The notes under the pieces were generated by a model. That model was not told where the DNA came from. It made no database searches and worked only from the letters and a program-made list of their open reading frames with translations. From the NCBI RefSeq assembly GCF_900106785.1, contig NZ_LT629843.1:75650-114238 (forward strand): a stretch of 38,589 bases of DNA, read 5' to 3'. This DNA is from Prevotellamassilia timonensis (GTDB taxonomy: Bacteria; Bacteroidota; Bacteroidia; Bacteroidales; Bacteroidaceae). The first letter of the stretch is position 1. Each line of letters begins with the position of its first letter. The position numbers and the translations under genes are program-made. Shown in pieces: positions 7,887-16,126 of the stretch.

Positions 7887-7901
7887 TACACACATGTCTG
7901 T

Positions 7902-7917
7902 AAATCCGAAACTTGAG
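7902..7917. repeat. Solo R3 end motif
   Basis: AAATCCGAAACTTGAG is the exact reverse complement of the left end of the R3 palindrome at 14848 (CTCAAGTTTCGGATTT). Nothing else of R3 is present here. Confidence 0.5.
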
Positions 7918-7954
7918 GTCTGTAAGCCTATGACTTGATTTCCGCGGGACATAC

Positions 7955-8026
7955 TCAAGCACTAAATGCAAGCACTAAATGCAAGCAAGCAACAAACGCT
8001 ACCTCTAATGGGGGCGACGCGTCTCG
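7955..8026. repeat. R1 repeat, locus 2, left part (split by IS1182)
   Basis: Units such as AAGCACTAAATGC lead into TAATGGGGGCGACGCGTCTCG, where the left palindrome arm is cut by the IS1182 element at 8027. The remainder is at 9795-9978. Confidence 0.85.
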
Positions 8027-9794
8027 AGGCTGCTGAAAAATGCCCCGATGCTGGGCAAGGGAAACTGCTATAAATATTTTCGTATCTCATTGAAAATGAG
8101 TAGCTTTACGTCAAACAATACTCTATGATACAGCAGCAACTAGAAATACCACTGAGTCCGTATGCAGGGCTTTATGATATAGTAGTACCGCAAGATGACA
8201 TATATCGACAGCTTGACAGGCTGGTCGATTTCTCTTTCGTTTATAAAGAAATAGGCAAAAACTATTCATGGAAGAAAGGGCGCTTTGCAGAAGACCCTGT
8301 CCGTATGTTCAAGTACTTGCTGATTAAGATTATTGATAAACTCTCAGACAGGCGCGTAGTTGCAAATACACTCGTAAATCTGTCACTCAAGAGGTTTCTC
8401 AGATTAAGGCCGGAAGAGACAAACATAATAGATGCAAGTACACTCTCAAAGTTTCGCAAACTTCGCTTTGAAGATGTTGATGTCCTCAATGTCCTGATTG
8501 CAAAGACTCTAAAAATAGCCAAGGATAATGGACTTCTGAAAGGGAATACAATCCTTGTGGATGCCACCCATGTTACTGCCAGGGCTGTACGTTATGACAG
8601 CAAGGATTATATCATACACAGAGTGAACACGCTTGTCCGCCATCTCGTAAAAGTCCACGACTGGAAAGTGGAGGACCTCCCCCCACGACCTGAGAAGGAT
8701 GCCGACACTGCTGCCTGGATTCAGGCAGGAAAGGCGCTTGTCGCATATATAAAGGAACAGCCTGCGTTACGCAGTGTTTCGGTTGTCATGAATTTGTATG
8801 AACTTCTGGAGGAGGCAATGGAAGACGCTGAGGAGAGCAGCTATCTTTCAATGGACCGTGATGCAAAAGTCGGACACAAGTCAACGGAAAAGCCCTTCTT
8901 TGGCTCAAAAGTGCATATGGGAGTGGAGAGCGAAACAAGGCTGATAACGGCTGCACATATCACCTCCGGAGACAGGCCCGATGAGAAATGTCTGGGCGAG
9001 GTGGTGGAACAAAGCCGAAAGAATGGAATGGAAGTCAAGGAGGTTGTAGGCGACAAGGCATACAGTTCTACAGAGAACCTTGAAATGTCAAAGAAACGCA
9101 AAGAAGAAAATCCAGCGGGTGAGTTCACCCTTTATTCGCGACTCCACAATAACATAACCTACGGCATACGCAAGGATGACGGATTCACATTCAACAAAGA
9201 TGCAGACACCGTAGTGTGTCCCAACGGGCACTTGGCAAAAAGCAAGAGGTATAAGAAAAAACGCAGAGGGCGTAGTGCGGCATGGGAGTACAGCTTTGAT
9301 ATAAACAAATGCAAGGAATGTCCATTGCGTGAGAAGTGCTTTAAGGCTGGATCTAAGAAACGCACGTACAGTGTGAGAGAGCTGTCAGATCTTCACAGGG
9401 AATATATAAAATTCCAGAAGACAGATGAGTTCAAAGAGAAAATGCGGCAACGATATAAGATTGAAGCAAAGAACTCAGACCTCAAGCACAACTGCAATTT
9501 AGAGCGTGCCGAATCATTTGGCAAACATTGTTTGACGATGCAAACAGCATTGTCTGTTTTTGCATGCAATATAAAGACCATTTTACGCCTGATTAACGCC
9601 AAAAAATAAGGAAATGACAGGATAGAAGTAACATATTACAAATATGAACTACAGGAATGCATACAAAGCCATATAAGGCCATGTTTTTCCCAATTTCATA
9701 TTTCAGAGGCATCGATTAAAGTCTCCCATACGAGCCTAAAATAGGCTCGAAATGGAAGATTTAACTCTATAAACCGCTATTTTGTCAGCAGCCT
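8027..9794 (+). mobile_element. IS1182-family insertion sequence
   Basis: A 1768-bp element bounded by inverted repeats AGGCTGCTGAAAAA (left) and TTTGTCAGCAGCCT (right), one mismatch. The 7-mer CGTCTCG occurs just before (8020-8026) and just after (9795-9801), so the insertion split the R1 palindrome GACGCGTCTCGCGTC and duplicated 7 bp. It carries a single transposase gene; a small hairpin (GAGCCTAAAATAGGCTC) follows the gene near 9733. Confidence 0.92.
8125..9609 (+). CDS. IS1182-family transposase
   Basis: A 494-residue DDE transposase. The N-terminal part (residues 1-130; WKKGRFAEDPVRMFKYLLIK, then LRPEETNIIDASTLSKFRK) is the DUF772-type domain typical of IS1182. The catalytic aspartates lie in NTILVDATHVTA and in VVGDKAYSS, and the glutamate in YKIEAKNSDLKH near the C-terminus. 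A cysteine cluster (NKCKECPLREKCF, about residue 395) is the zinc-binding-like insertion found in this family. The frame is uninterrupted and the length normal, so the element may be functional. The start ATG lies about 100 bases inside the left end. Confidence 0.92.
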   Translation: MIQQQLEIPLSPYAGLYDIVVPQDDIYRQLDRLVDFSFVYKEIGKNYSWKKGRFAEDPVRMFKYLLIKIIDKLSDRRVVANTLVNLSLKRFLRLRPEETNIIDASTLSKFRKLRFEDVDVLNVLIAKTLKIAKDNGLLKGNTILVDATHVTARAVRYDSKDYIIHRVNTLVRHLVKVHDWKVEDLPPRPEKDADTAAWIQAGKALVAYIKEQPALRSVSVVMNLYELLEEAMEDAEESSYLSMDRDAKVGHKSTEKPFFGSKVHMGVESETRLITAAHITSGDRPDEKCLGEVVEQSRKNGMEVKEVVGDKAYSSTENLEMSKKRKEENPAGEFTLYSRLHNNITYGIRKDDGFTFNKDADTVVCPNGHLAKSKRYKKKRRGRSAAWEYSFDINKCKECPLREKCFKAGSKKRTYSVRELSDLHREYIKFQKTDEFKEKMRQRYKIEAKNSDLKHNCNLERAESFGKHCLTMQTALSVFACNIKTILRLINAKK

Positions 9795-9978
9795 CGTCTC
9801 GCGTCGGGCATTAAGGCAAAGGTTCATACACACAGGCTCACACGCAGCGCTAATTACACGCTTGTCTGTGAACTTTTGCCTTAAAATCCCGACGCGAGAC
9901 GCGTCGCCCCCATTAGAGGTAGCGTTTGTTGCTTGCATTTAGTGCTTGCGTTTAGAGCTTGCGTTTAGAGCTTGCGCT
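9795..9978. repeat. R1 repeat, locus 2, right part
   Basis: It begins with the duplicated CGTCTCG, then CGTCGGG, the rest of the left arm. The spacer pairs with itself: TTAAGGCAAAGGTTCA against TGAACTTTTGCCTTAA. The right arm (9888-9915) and outward units (GTTTGTTGCTTGCATTTAGT...) follow. Without IS1182 this would be a continuous R1 like the other three. Confidence 0.88.
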
Positions 9979-10101
9979 TTTCTTGACTTCATTGCTTTTC
10001 ATCTGCACTTATGTCTTAACGGTAAGCACCACAAGGGCGAACAGCCCTTAAAGCACAGAACAAGGTTTTCTGCACACCGGCCTCAGCCTGGACTTTTGCA
10101 T

Positions 10102-10158
10102 AAAAAAGAGAAGAGCAAGGCGGGCACATTACGTTGTTGTGCTAACCTTGCTCTTCTC
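10102..10158 (-). terminator. Terminator of the Wzc-like gene
   Basis: On the minus strand GAGAAGAGCAAGG pairs with CCTTGCTCTTCTC, followed by TTTTTT. It lies 21 bases beyond the stop of the gene ending at 10179. Confidence 0.85.
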
Positions 10159-10178
10159 TCTTTTATGTCTTGAATTTA

Positions 10179-12587
10179 TTACTTGTGCAAGCGGTTTATG
10201 ATGCGCTTCACACGACCCTTCTTCTTGTTTTGTCCGTAGCCATAACCGTAGCCGTAGCCATAACCATAGCCGTAACGCTTGTCGACATTGACATCGTTAA
10301 CCACAACGGTAAGGTTGTTGAAACGGTGTTCCTGATACATGCGTTCGAAGTCGGGCAGGAAATCGCGATTTTGCACTCCGGCACGCAACACAAAGATGGT
10401 GATGTCTGACTCGCGGTTGACGATGCTGGCATCGGCCACTGAGAACATTGGAGTTGAGTCGATGATGATGTGGTCGTACATCTGACGCAACTGCTGCATG
10501 AGTTGGTGCAGACGGTCGCTCATGAGCAACTCTGTGGGGTTGGGCGGTGTTGGGCCCGACGGCAAGAAGTCTACTCCCTTTACAACGGCATCGGTGCGAA
10601 TGAGGTCTGCCACCTGTGTGTGGTCGTCAGAAAGGTAGGTGGTAAGGCCGAATGTGTGGCCAAAACTCTCGCTCAGCGTGCGCTTGCGAATGTCGCCGTC
10701 GATTACAAGCACCCGTTTGCCTGCCATGGCCAAGATGGCGGCCATATTGCGCGCAACGAAACTCTTGCCCTGACCGGGAGTGGTTGAGGTGGTCATCATC
10801 ACCTGCGTTGAATGGCGCATGTAGCCAAGGCTGAAACGTATGATGCGGAATGCCTCTACCACGGGGTCGTCGCTGCTGAGGTCGGTAATGAGCGACTTGT
10901 TGTTGTTGGCATTCTTCATGCGGGGCACCTCGCCAAGCACCGGTATGGTGGTTGCGTTTTCAATGTCCTTGCGGCCATGTATGGCTACATCGAGCATATA
11001 GCGGAGCCACAACACGAAGGCCGGTATGCAGAGTCCGATAATAAGGCTCACGAGCAGAATGACAAGGCTGCGGGGGCTGACTTGCTGATTGCCAATGGGG
11101 CCCTCAACCAATCGCACATTGGCCTCGTTGATGGCTTGCTGCAAGGCTACCTCCTCACGCTTGTTGAGCAAATAGGTGTAGAGTGCCTCCTTGAGCGACT
11201 GCTGGCGCTGTATGTCGAGGCCCTGCTTCTCCTGTTCGGGAGCACCTGCCATGCGACCTGTGAGCATGTTTTCGTTGGCACGTGCAGCCTGCAAGCGCAC
11301 TTCGAGCGAATTAACATAACTGCGCAACGACGAGGCTATGGCTTGACGCATCTGTGCAAGCTGGCGGTCCATTTCGCGCACCACGGCCTGGTTTTCGCTT
11401 GAGTTGGCCACCATGGTGTTGCGCTTGTTCATTTGGTCGTTGTAGGCCGCAATCTGGGTGTTGAACGAAGCATCTCCCACATTGAGGGCGGGTATGAGGT
11501 CGTGGCTGTTGGAGTGTGTGTGCAGGTACTCGTCAAGGTATTTGGCCACATTGAGCTGCGTTTCAGCCTGCAGGCTCTGCTGGCGGGCGGTCGAACTCTC
11601 GTCGATCATGGCCTGCGGTGTCTTGTCGAAATCGACAAGCTGGTTGCGCTTTTTGAAACTTGCCAGTTGATTTTCGACGCTGCTGAGTTCGCGGCCAATA
11701 ATTTGTATGCGGTCGTCGATAAACTTGGCAGTGTTGAGTGCCACGCGGTTTTTGTTTTCAACCACGTCTTCCTTATACGTGTCATAGAGTGTGGCCAGCA
11801 CCTGGTCGGCACGCTCTACGTTGGTGTCGTTGCAGTTGAGCACAATGAGCGATGTCTCTTTGTCGTACTCGCTGGCAGAGAGCATTTTTAAGAAACGCGC
11901 TGCGGCCTTTTCCTTCGACAAGCGGTCTACCTCGATGGTTTCGTCTGTCCAACGGCCGAACCCTGGGCCGCGCACTACGCACAATGGACCGTAGGGCGTT
12001 TGTGTCATCTGGCCGAGTTGCACATCAACATCGGGCACATCGTTGCCCATGCGGTCGGTCATGCCTTTAAGGGTGACGGTGTTGCTGCCTTTCTTCACCA
12101 CATCGATATGCTGCCCGCGTTTGCCCTTGTATTGCTTTTGAAATAATACCTGGAATGGCAGTTCCTTGCCATACAGCGTGATGCTGTGCAATTTTTCCTT
12201 GGTGGTGTAGTCTACATCAAGATTGAGTTTGTCAACCACACGCGACATGAGGCGCTTTGACGAAATAATGAATATTTCGTTTTTAAGGTTGTCGCCTACG
12301 CTCACGCCATTAAGCTCGAGCAGGGTGTTCATGCCGCTGTTCTTTGATGTACGGCGCAGACCGCCTGTCGACGACCCGTTGGAGTCCTCGATAAGCATGA
12401 CGGCTTGACGCTGGTAAACGCGGGGCTGGCACTGCTGATAGTACCACCCTATGCAACCGCACACAACGGCCGATAAAGCGAACCATGCCCAATGGTTGAT
12501 AAATTGGTGGTAGCACAACTTCAACAAGGGAATAAGCTGCATCTCCTCGTCCTGTTGCTCTTGCGGATTGATGGATTTTGTCTCCAT
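10179..12587 (-). CDS. Wzc-like polysaccharide co-polymerase / tyrosine autokinase
   Basis: An 802-residue inner-membrane protein of the capsular exopolysaccharide family (Wzz plus BY-kinase), which controls chain length and export of capsule or exopolysaccharide. The first membrane segment is at about residues 35-50 (AWFALSAVVCGCIGWYY). A large periplasmic Wzz/GNVR region with coiled coils follows (about 280-490). The second membrane segment is near 505-530 (LVILLVSLIIGLCIPAFVLWL). The kinase has Walker A (TTPGQGKSF), Walker A' (VLVIDGDIRKR) and Walker B (HIIIDSTP). The C-terminus carries seven consecutive Tyr-Gly pairs as a tyrosine cluster for autophosphorylation, then a basic tail. No export lipoprotein (Wza) or glycosyltransferase is adjacent, so it stands alone. 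Confidence 0.93.
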   Translation of the reverse strand: METKSINPQEQQDEEMQLIPLLKLCYHQFINHWAWFALSAVVCGCIGWYYQQCQPRVYQRQAVMLIEDSNGSSTGGLRRTSKNSGMNTLLELNGVSVGDNLKNEIFIISSKRLMSRVVDKLNLDVDYTTKEKLHSITLYGKELPFQVLFQKQYKGKRGQHIDVVKKGSNTVTLKGMTDRMGNDVPDVDVQLGQMTQTPYGPLCVVRGPGFGRWTDETIEVDRLSKEKAAARFLKMLSASEYDKETSLIVLNCNDTNVERADQVLATLYDTYKEDVVENKNRVALNTAKFIDDRIQIIGRELSSVENQLASFKKRNQLVDFDKTPQAMIDESSTARQQSLQAETQLNVAKYLDEYLHTHSNSHDLIPALNVGDASFNTQIAAYNDQMNKRNTMVANSSENQAVVREMDRQLAQMRQAIASSLRSYVNSLEVRLQAARANENMLTGRMAGAPEQEKQGLDIQRQQSLKEALYTYLLNKREEVALQQAINEANVRLVEGPIGNQQVSPRSLVILLVSLIIGLCIPAFVLWLRYMLDVAIHGRKDIENATTIPVLGEVPRMKNANNNKSLITDLSSDDPVVEAFRIIRFSLGYMRHSTQVMMTTSTTPGQGKSFVARNMAAILAMAGKRVLVIDGDIRKRTLSESFGHTFGLTTYLSDDHTQVADLIRTDAVVKGVDFLPSGPTPPNPTELLMSDRLHQLMQQLRQMYDHIIIDSTPMFSVADASIVNRESDITIFVLRAGVQNRDFLPDFERMYQEHRFNNLTVVVNDVNVDKRYGYGYGYGYGYGYGQNKKKGRVKRIINRLHK

Positions 12588-12675
12588 GTTATTGTTACTT
12601 GTTTTTCAATTACTATATAGTGTGTAGTAACTATTATGGCACTATATGGCACATAGTTGGTACTTTATGACGAAT

Positions 12676-12764
12676 AATCTCCCCACTTGGCGCAGGTTGT
12701 CAGCAACATTGGGAGATTACGCTTTAACTCAAGATAGGTTTGGCTGCGAACAGGTAGCGCAGCC
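12676..12764 (-). promoter_or_regulatory. Structured 5' leader of the Wzc-like gene
   Basis: The predicted transcript has about 190 nt before the ATG. It contains GGCTGCGC/GCGCAGCC-type (12742-12764) and AATCTCCC/GGGAGATT (12676-12718) stems. Capsule transcripts in Bacteroides are often controlled in the leader by antitermination; that this applies here is only a possibility. Confidence 0.4.
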
Positions 12765-12782
12765 AATGTGTCTTTTATTGTG

Positions 12783-12814
12783 CAAAAATAGCTCAAATAT
12801 ATATATGCCACAAA
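12783..12814 (-). promoter_or_regulatory. Promoter of the Wzc-like gene
   Basis: On the minus strand TTTG (12814-12811), 20 bases, then TATTTTTG (12790-12783): a full match to the Bacteroidetes primary promoter. Confidence 0.75.
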
Positions 12815-12843
12815 CAAAAGTCTGAAAACTTTCGTTTGTGGCA
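12806..12843. terminator. Hairpin after trkH
   Basis: TGCCACAAAC pairs with GTTTGTGGCA, and the stem continues with AAAG/CTTT. It lies between trkH and the next promoter, whose -33 box is inside it. No T run is obvious, so it may be a terminator or a regulatory palindrome. Confidence 0.45.
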
Positions 12844-12920
12844 CTCTAAGTGTTACCTGTAAGTTTAATTTTAGGTTGGTTCCAACAAACATGATGGAGC
12901 CATTTTGCGCACTTTCTGAA

Positions 12921-14378
12921 CTATTCGTCGCGCCAAAAGGCGGGTGTGAGCGGCAACAATAGTGAGAATATTTCAAGGCGTCCGGCAAGCATCAGAAAGG
13001 AGTTTATCCACAAAATGGCGTCGTTAAGCACTCCCCACGAGCCCAACGGGCCTATCAGGTGGCCGATGCTCGGACCTACATTGCTGAACGAGGATATGGC
13101 CAGCCCGAAGGCATCGAGCAGCGACAAGCCCATGGCCACCATGGCAAAGGTGGATAGCATGATGAGCATGAAGTAGACTACAAAGAACACGAACACGGTG
13201 CGGGCGGTTTGCGATGTGATGACCGTATTGTTGATGCGCACCGGCAGCACAGCATGCGGGTGCAGCATCTTTTTGAACTCGGCCTTGGTCAGGCGCCACA
13301 CCATGAGCACACGCACACTCTTCAAGCCGCCACTGGTTGAACCGGCACAAGCTCCAATGATGCTTATCAGCGAGAGTATGAGCCAGATGGTTGGGTGCCA
13401 TTTCATAAAGTCCTCATCACTAAAACCGGTGGTGCTCTGCAATGACGCGGTGTTGAAGAATGCGCTGCGCAGAGCGGTGGCAAAGTCCATGTGGTCGGCA
13501 TACATGAGAATGCCCATTATGCTGAATGCGGCTACAAAGAATATTACCAGGAAGCAACGCAGCTCGTCGTCGTGCAACACATCGCGCACACGGCGCTTGA
13601 TAAAGAACAAATAAAGCAACGTGCTGTTGACACTGGCCAGGAACATGAAGAGGGTGGCTATCCATTGCAAACGCGGCGACTGGAACCATGCTATGCTGGC
13701 GGTGTGGGTGGAGAAGCCGCCCGTGCCAATGGTTGACAGGCCATGGCACAACGCATCGAACAGTCCCATGCCACCAAAGAAATAGGCTGCCATGCACGTG
13801 ATGGTGAGCAACGAGTAAATGCTCCACAACCAGCGCGCGGTGGTGCTGATGCGGGGGTGGAGTTTGCCTATTTTCAAGCCTGTGGCCTCTGCCGAAAAGA
13901 GCTTTACATCGCCCCCGCCCATGTTGGGCAACACGGCTATGGTAAAGAACACGATACCCATACCGCCTATCCAGTGGGTGATGGAGCGCCATAGCAAGAT
14001 GGAGTGCGGCAGGGCGTCAATGTCGGTAAAGGCTGTGGCGCCCGTGGTAGTGAAGCCGGACATGGTCTCGAAAAAGGCGGCCGCCACACGAGGCTGATAG
14101 CCGCTGACTATAAACGGCAGCATGCCGACTAATGAAAACACCACCCAGGTGAGCGACACTATCAGAAACCCGTCGCGCCGCCCCATGCGGTTTTCGGCAT
14201 GGCGCCCAAAGTAGAGCAACAAGGCGCCTATCACTGCAGCCAGGGCCGAGGGCAGACCGAATGTAAGGTGGTTTACCTCACCAAAATAGAAACCCATGCC
14301 GAAGCACAAGCCAAGGAGCAGTGCCTCGAGCAGCAACAGTGTGCCAAGGGCTTTATATATAATAGGTATGTTAAGCAT
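12921..14378 (-). CDS. trkH: Potassium uptake protein TrkH
   Basis: A 485-residue integral membrane protein of the TrkH/KtrB family, the pore subunit of a K+ uptake system in the inner membrane. The four pore-loop repeats can be seen: SGFTTTGATAF (about residue 108), HGLSTIGTGGFS (about 225), ASLQSTTGFSD (about 312) and SSFSNVGPSIGH (about 432); the central glycines form the K+ filter. Hydrophobic helices alternate through the whole length, ending near residue 475. The length is normal. The regulatory partner trkA, often next to trkH in Bacteroidales, is not in the window. A leader hairpin (GTGGCAT/ATGCCAC, 14410-14433) precedes the start. Confidence 0.93.
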   Translation of the reverse strand: MLNIPIIYKALGTLLLLEALLLGLCFGMGFYFGEVNHLTFGLPSALAAVIGALLLYFGRHAENRMGRRDGFLIVSLTWVVFSLVGMLPFIVSGYQPRVAAAFFETMSGFTTTGATAFTDIDALPHSILLWRSITHWIGGMGIVFFTIAVLPNMGGGDVKLFSAEATGLKIGKLHPRISTTARWLWSIYSLLTITCMAAYFFGGMGLFDALCHGLSTIGTGGFSTHTASIAWFQSPRLQWIATLFMFLASVNSTLLYLFFIKRRVRDVLHDDELRCFLVIFFVAAFSIMGILMYADHMDFATALRSAFFNTASLQSTTGFSDEDFMKWHPTIWLILSLISIIGACAGSTSGGLKSVRVLMVWRLTKAEFKKMLHPHAVLPVRINNTVITSQTARTVFVFFVVYFMLIMLSTFAMVAMGLSLLDAFGLAISSFSNVGPSIGHLIGPLGSWGVLNDAILWINSFLMLAGRLEIFSLLLPLTPAFWRDE

Positions 14379-14445
14379 GACGTTATTTTAGCATATTTAA
14401 CTGCGCAATGTGGCATTCTTACTACCATGCCACACTAACGGCTTG

Positions 14446-14453
14446 CAAATATA
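14446..14453 (-). promoter_or_regulatory. trkH promoter, -7 box
   Basis: TATATTTG on the minus strand, about 70 bases before the trkH start. No clean TTTG was seen 20 bases further upstream. Confidence 0.5.
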
Positions 14454-14485
14454 CACATTTATCTGCGTATATGATATTTCGTAAA

Positions 14486-14755
14486 TCACAACCCAAGCTT
14501 ATTCGTAATTTCATCTAAAGAGTAGGTCCTACAATTACCCCTCTTGTACTGCGCTATACCCTGTTCTACCATACGAATATTCTCTGGGTCATCAAACCAA
14601 GGGTCGCCAGATGGCGATGGGCTTTCCTTTGCATTATCAGAAAGAATGTCCTCTATGTAAGCTTTCAAAGACTTGCCGCTACACGCGGCCTTTTGAGACA
14701 ACCTCTCCAATATGCTTGGAGACAATGTTATTTGAGGAAATGTCAAAGTAGCCAT
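14486..14755 (-). CDS. Orphan type II antitoxin-like protein
   Basis: The start at 14755 (MATLTFPQITLSPSILERL) gives 89 residues; the longer frame would start upstream of the predicted promoter. The first half (ITLSPSILERLSQKAACSGKSLKAYIEDIL) looks like a small DNA-binding antitoxin fold. The second half (DPWFDDPENIRMVEQGIAQYKRG, SLDEITNKLGL) is the toxin-wrapping tail I recall from Bacteroidales RelB/Phd-type antitoxins. No toxin gene follows: only 107 bases separate the stop from trkH. It therefore looks like a solitary antitoxin, perhaps a remnant or a regulator. It has its own strong promoter and a palindromic site at the expected start of transcription. Confidence 0.7.
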   Translation of the reverse strand: MATLTFPQITLSPSILERLSQKAACSGKSLKAYIEDILSDNAKESPSPSGDPWFDDPENIRMVEQGIAQYKRGNCRTYSLDEITNKLGL

Positions 14756-14771
14756 AATTCGTATTTTTATT

Positions 14772-14789
14772 ACAAGTAACGTTACATGT
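14772..14789. promoter_or_regulatory. Possible antitoxin autoregulatory operator
   Basis: ACAAGTAACGTTACATGT is palindromic except for one symmetric mismatch pair. It lies just downstream of the -7 box of the antitoxin gene, where a repressor would block transcription. Confidence 0.5.
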
Positions 14790-14792
14790 ATG

Positions 14793-14824
14793 CAAAGGTA
14801 AGACAAAAAGACACACGTATCAAA
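14793..14824 (-). promoter_or_regulatory. Promoter of the antitoxin-like gene
   Basis: On the minus strand TTTG (14824-14821), exactly 20 bases, TACCTTTG (14800-14793). Full consensus match. Confidence 0.75.
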
Positions 14825-14847
14825 CAACATACAACATAATAAATATA

Positions 14848-15087
14848 CTCAAGTTTCGGATTTGGCCAAGGCGGGCTGAAAGCCCAATGTAATCCATAGC
14901 CCGGGGCAACGCCCTGGGTCGTCCGCAAGAAGAAACGTTACGCCCTGTAAGGGCAAAAGTATGATGAAGTGGCTTTACTTCTGCCCTTACAGGGCGTCAC
15001 TTCCTTGTTCAAATCCACCCAGGGTGTTGCCCTGGGCTATGGATTACATTGGGCTTTCAGCCCGCATTTGCTAAATCCGAAACTTCA
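14848..15087. repeat. R3 palindromic repeat element (MITE/REP-like)
   Basis: Three nested inverted repeats: outer CTCAAGTTTCGGATTT (14848) against AAATCCGAAACTT (15073); a long arm from GCGGGCTGAAAGCCCAATG (14871-14919) against 15018-15066; and an inner ACGCCCTGTAAGGGC against GCCCTTACAGGGCGT. The sequence type, with GGGCTGAAAGCCC and CGCCCTGTAAGGGC, is one I have seen dispersed in Bacteroidales genomes. No protein is encoded. It separates the antitoxin gene from the tmRNA terminator. Confidence 0.8.
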
Positions 15088-15170
15088 GTAAATATATAGT
15101 ACACTTACTTATATAACTTACTCATCAAGCACAAAATGCTGGCTGAAAGAATGGTACCGCCACATAAAGA

Positions 15171-15210
15171 AAACGGCCATGGCATTGCTCAACAGAACAA
15201 AGCCATGGCC
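15171..15210 (-). terminator. ssrA terminator
   Basis: On the minus strand GGCCATGGC and GCCATGGCC form a stem, followed by GTTTTCTTT. It is about 75 bases after the tmRNA 3' end. Confidence 0.75.
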
Positions 15211-15283
15211 TTAATACCTTTAATTTGTCGCACGCATTTTAGCACGCGATATTCCCAAACCGCTGATTATCAGTGTTTCTTTG

Positions 15284-15679
15284 TGGACCAGGAGGGGCTC
15301 GAACCCTCGTCCAAACGGGGAAATAATATGCTTTCTACACGCTTATCACTGACTTGATTTTCGAGTGCTGGCAAGACCAGTGCCACCAACCAGCACCTTA
15401 TCCTCTAAAAATCTCGCCAGAGTTGCAAGGCCAACTCTGACCAGCGCCGATTTACCTGCACCACCTTGTCAAGACGCTTCGGAGCAACAGCTCTTGGGTG
15501 ATGTCTCGTTCCAGCACCTTGTGCCGGAATAAAGCCTATCTACTGTACTTCGATTAGGCAGCGAGAGCAAACTTGTTTTCGCCAGTTAAATTGTCGAAGG
15601 CCGATATTTAAGTGCCCACCTCCAGGCGCACTGCGTGCTTACATACCACTCCAACCCGCTGTCAAATCCAATCTGGCCC
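15284..15679 (-). ncRNA. ssrA: tmRNA (transfer-messenger RNA)
   Basis: About 396 nt on the minus strand. The 5' end GGGCCAG pairs with the 3' end CTGGTCC (one G-U) to form the acceptor stem. GGTTCGAGCCCCTCC-like sequence near the 3' end is the T arm, and the 5' part has GGATTTGACAG as in other tmRNAs. The tag reading frame (about 15573-15544) encodes GENKFALAA followed by TAA, the Bacteroidetes-type proteolysis tag. CCA is not encoded. It rescues stalled ribosomes together with SmpB. The promoter and terminator are both recognisable, so it is transcribed alone. Confidence 0.95.
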
Positions 15680-15705
15680 GAAATCTGGATATCGGTATGT
15701 GGCCG

Positions 15706-15737
15706 CAAAGGTAGCAATTCGGCGCCAAATGGCCAAA
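15706..15737 (-). promoter_or_regulatory. ssrA promoter
   Basis: On the minus strand TTTG (15737-15734), 20 bases, TACCTTTG (15713-15706), about 27 bases before the mature tmRNA 5' end, leaving a short processed leader. Confidence 0.8.
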
Positions 15738-15976
15738 GCGTGCGGCCTTATTTTGAGCAAATGTCGCATAAAACAAGCCACGAGACCTGCCTTTGACAGG
15801 ATTCTTGGTTAACGGGGTAACAGGTTGACAAGTAAGTTTGCCATACATTACTTAAAGCCTGAATAGTAAGGGGACTTAAAAAGGGCCTAAAGGTCCCCAA
15901 AAGCGCACTTGCATGCACTCACACACCGCATAAACACGCCATTTTGACTCATTTTTATAAAAAAAGCACCGAATTG

Positions 15977-16008
15977 CTTGCACCATTAACCTCCATGCCC
16001 TATATTTG
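15977..16008 (+). promoter_or_regulatory. Promoter of the HU gene
   Basis: CTTG (15977-15980), 20 bases, TATATTTG (16001-16008). It leaves a 5' untranslated region of about 110 bases before the ATG at 16127. Confidence 0.7.
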
Positions 16009-16126
16009 CCATGAAAATGCGCACAAAGCCCCATTAACACACGGCAAGTGGGCATTTTTAATAGTGGAAATGCCATCACGCGCAAGTCCAACGAACAGAT
16101 AAAATCATTAAATAATTTTACACAGT

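Noticed and set aside
15612-15848. Short open frames on both strands near 15.7 kb
   Set aside because: They overlap the tmRNA and its promoter.
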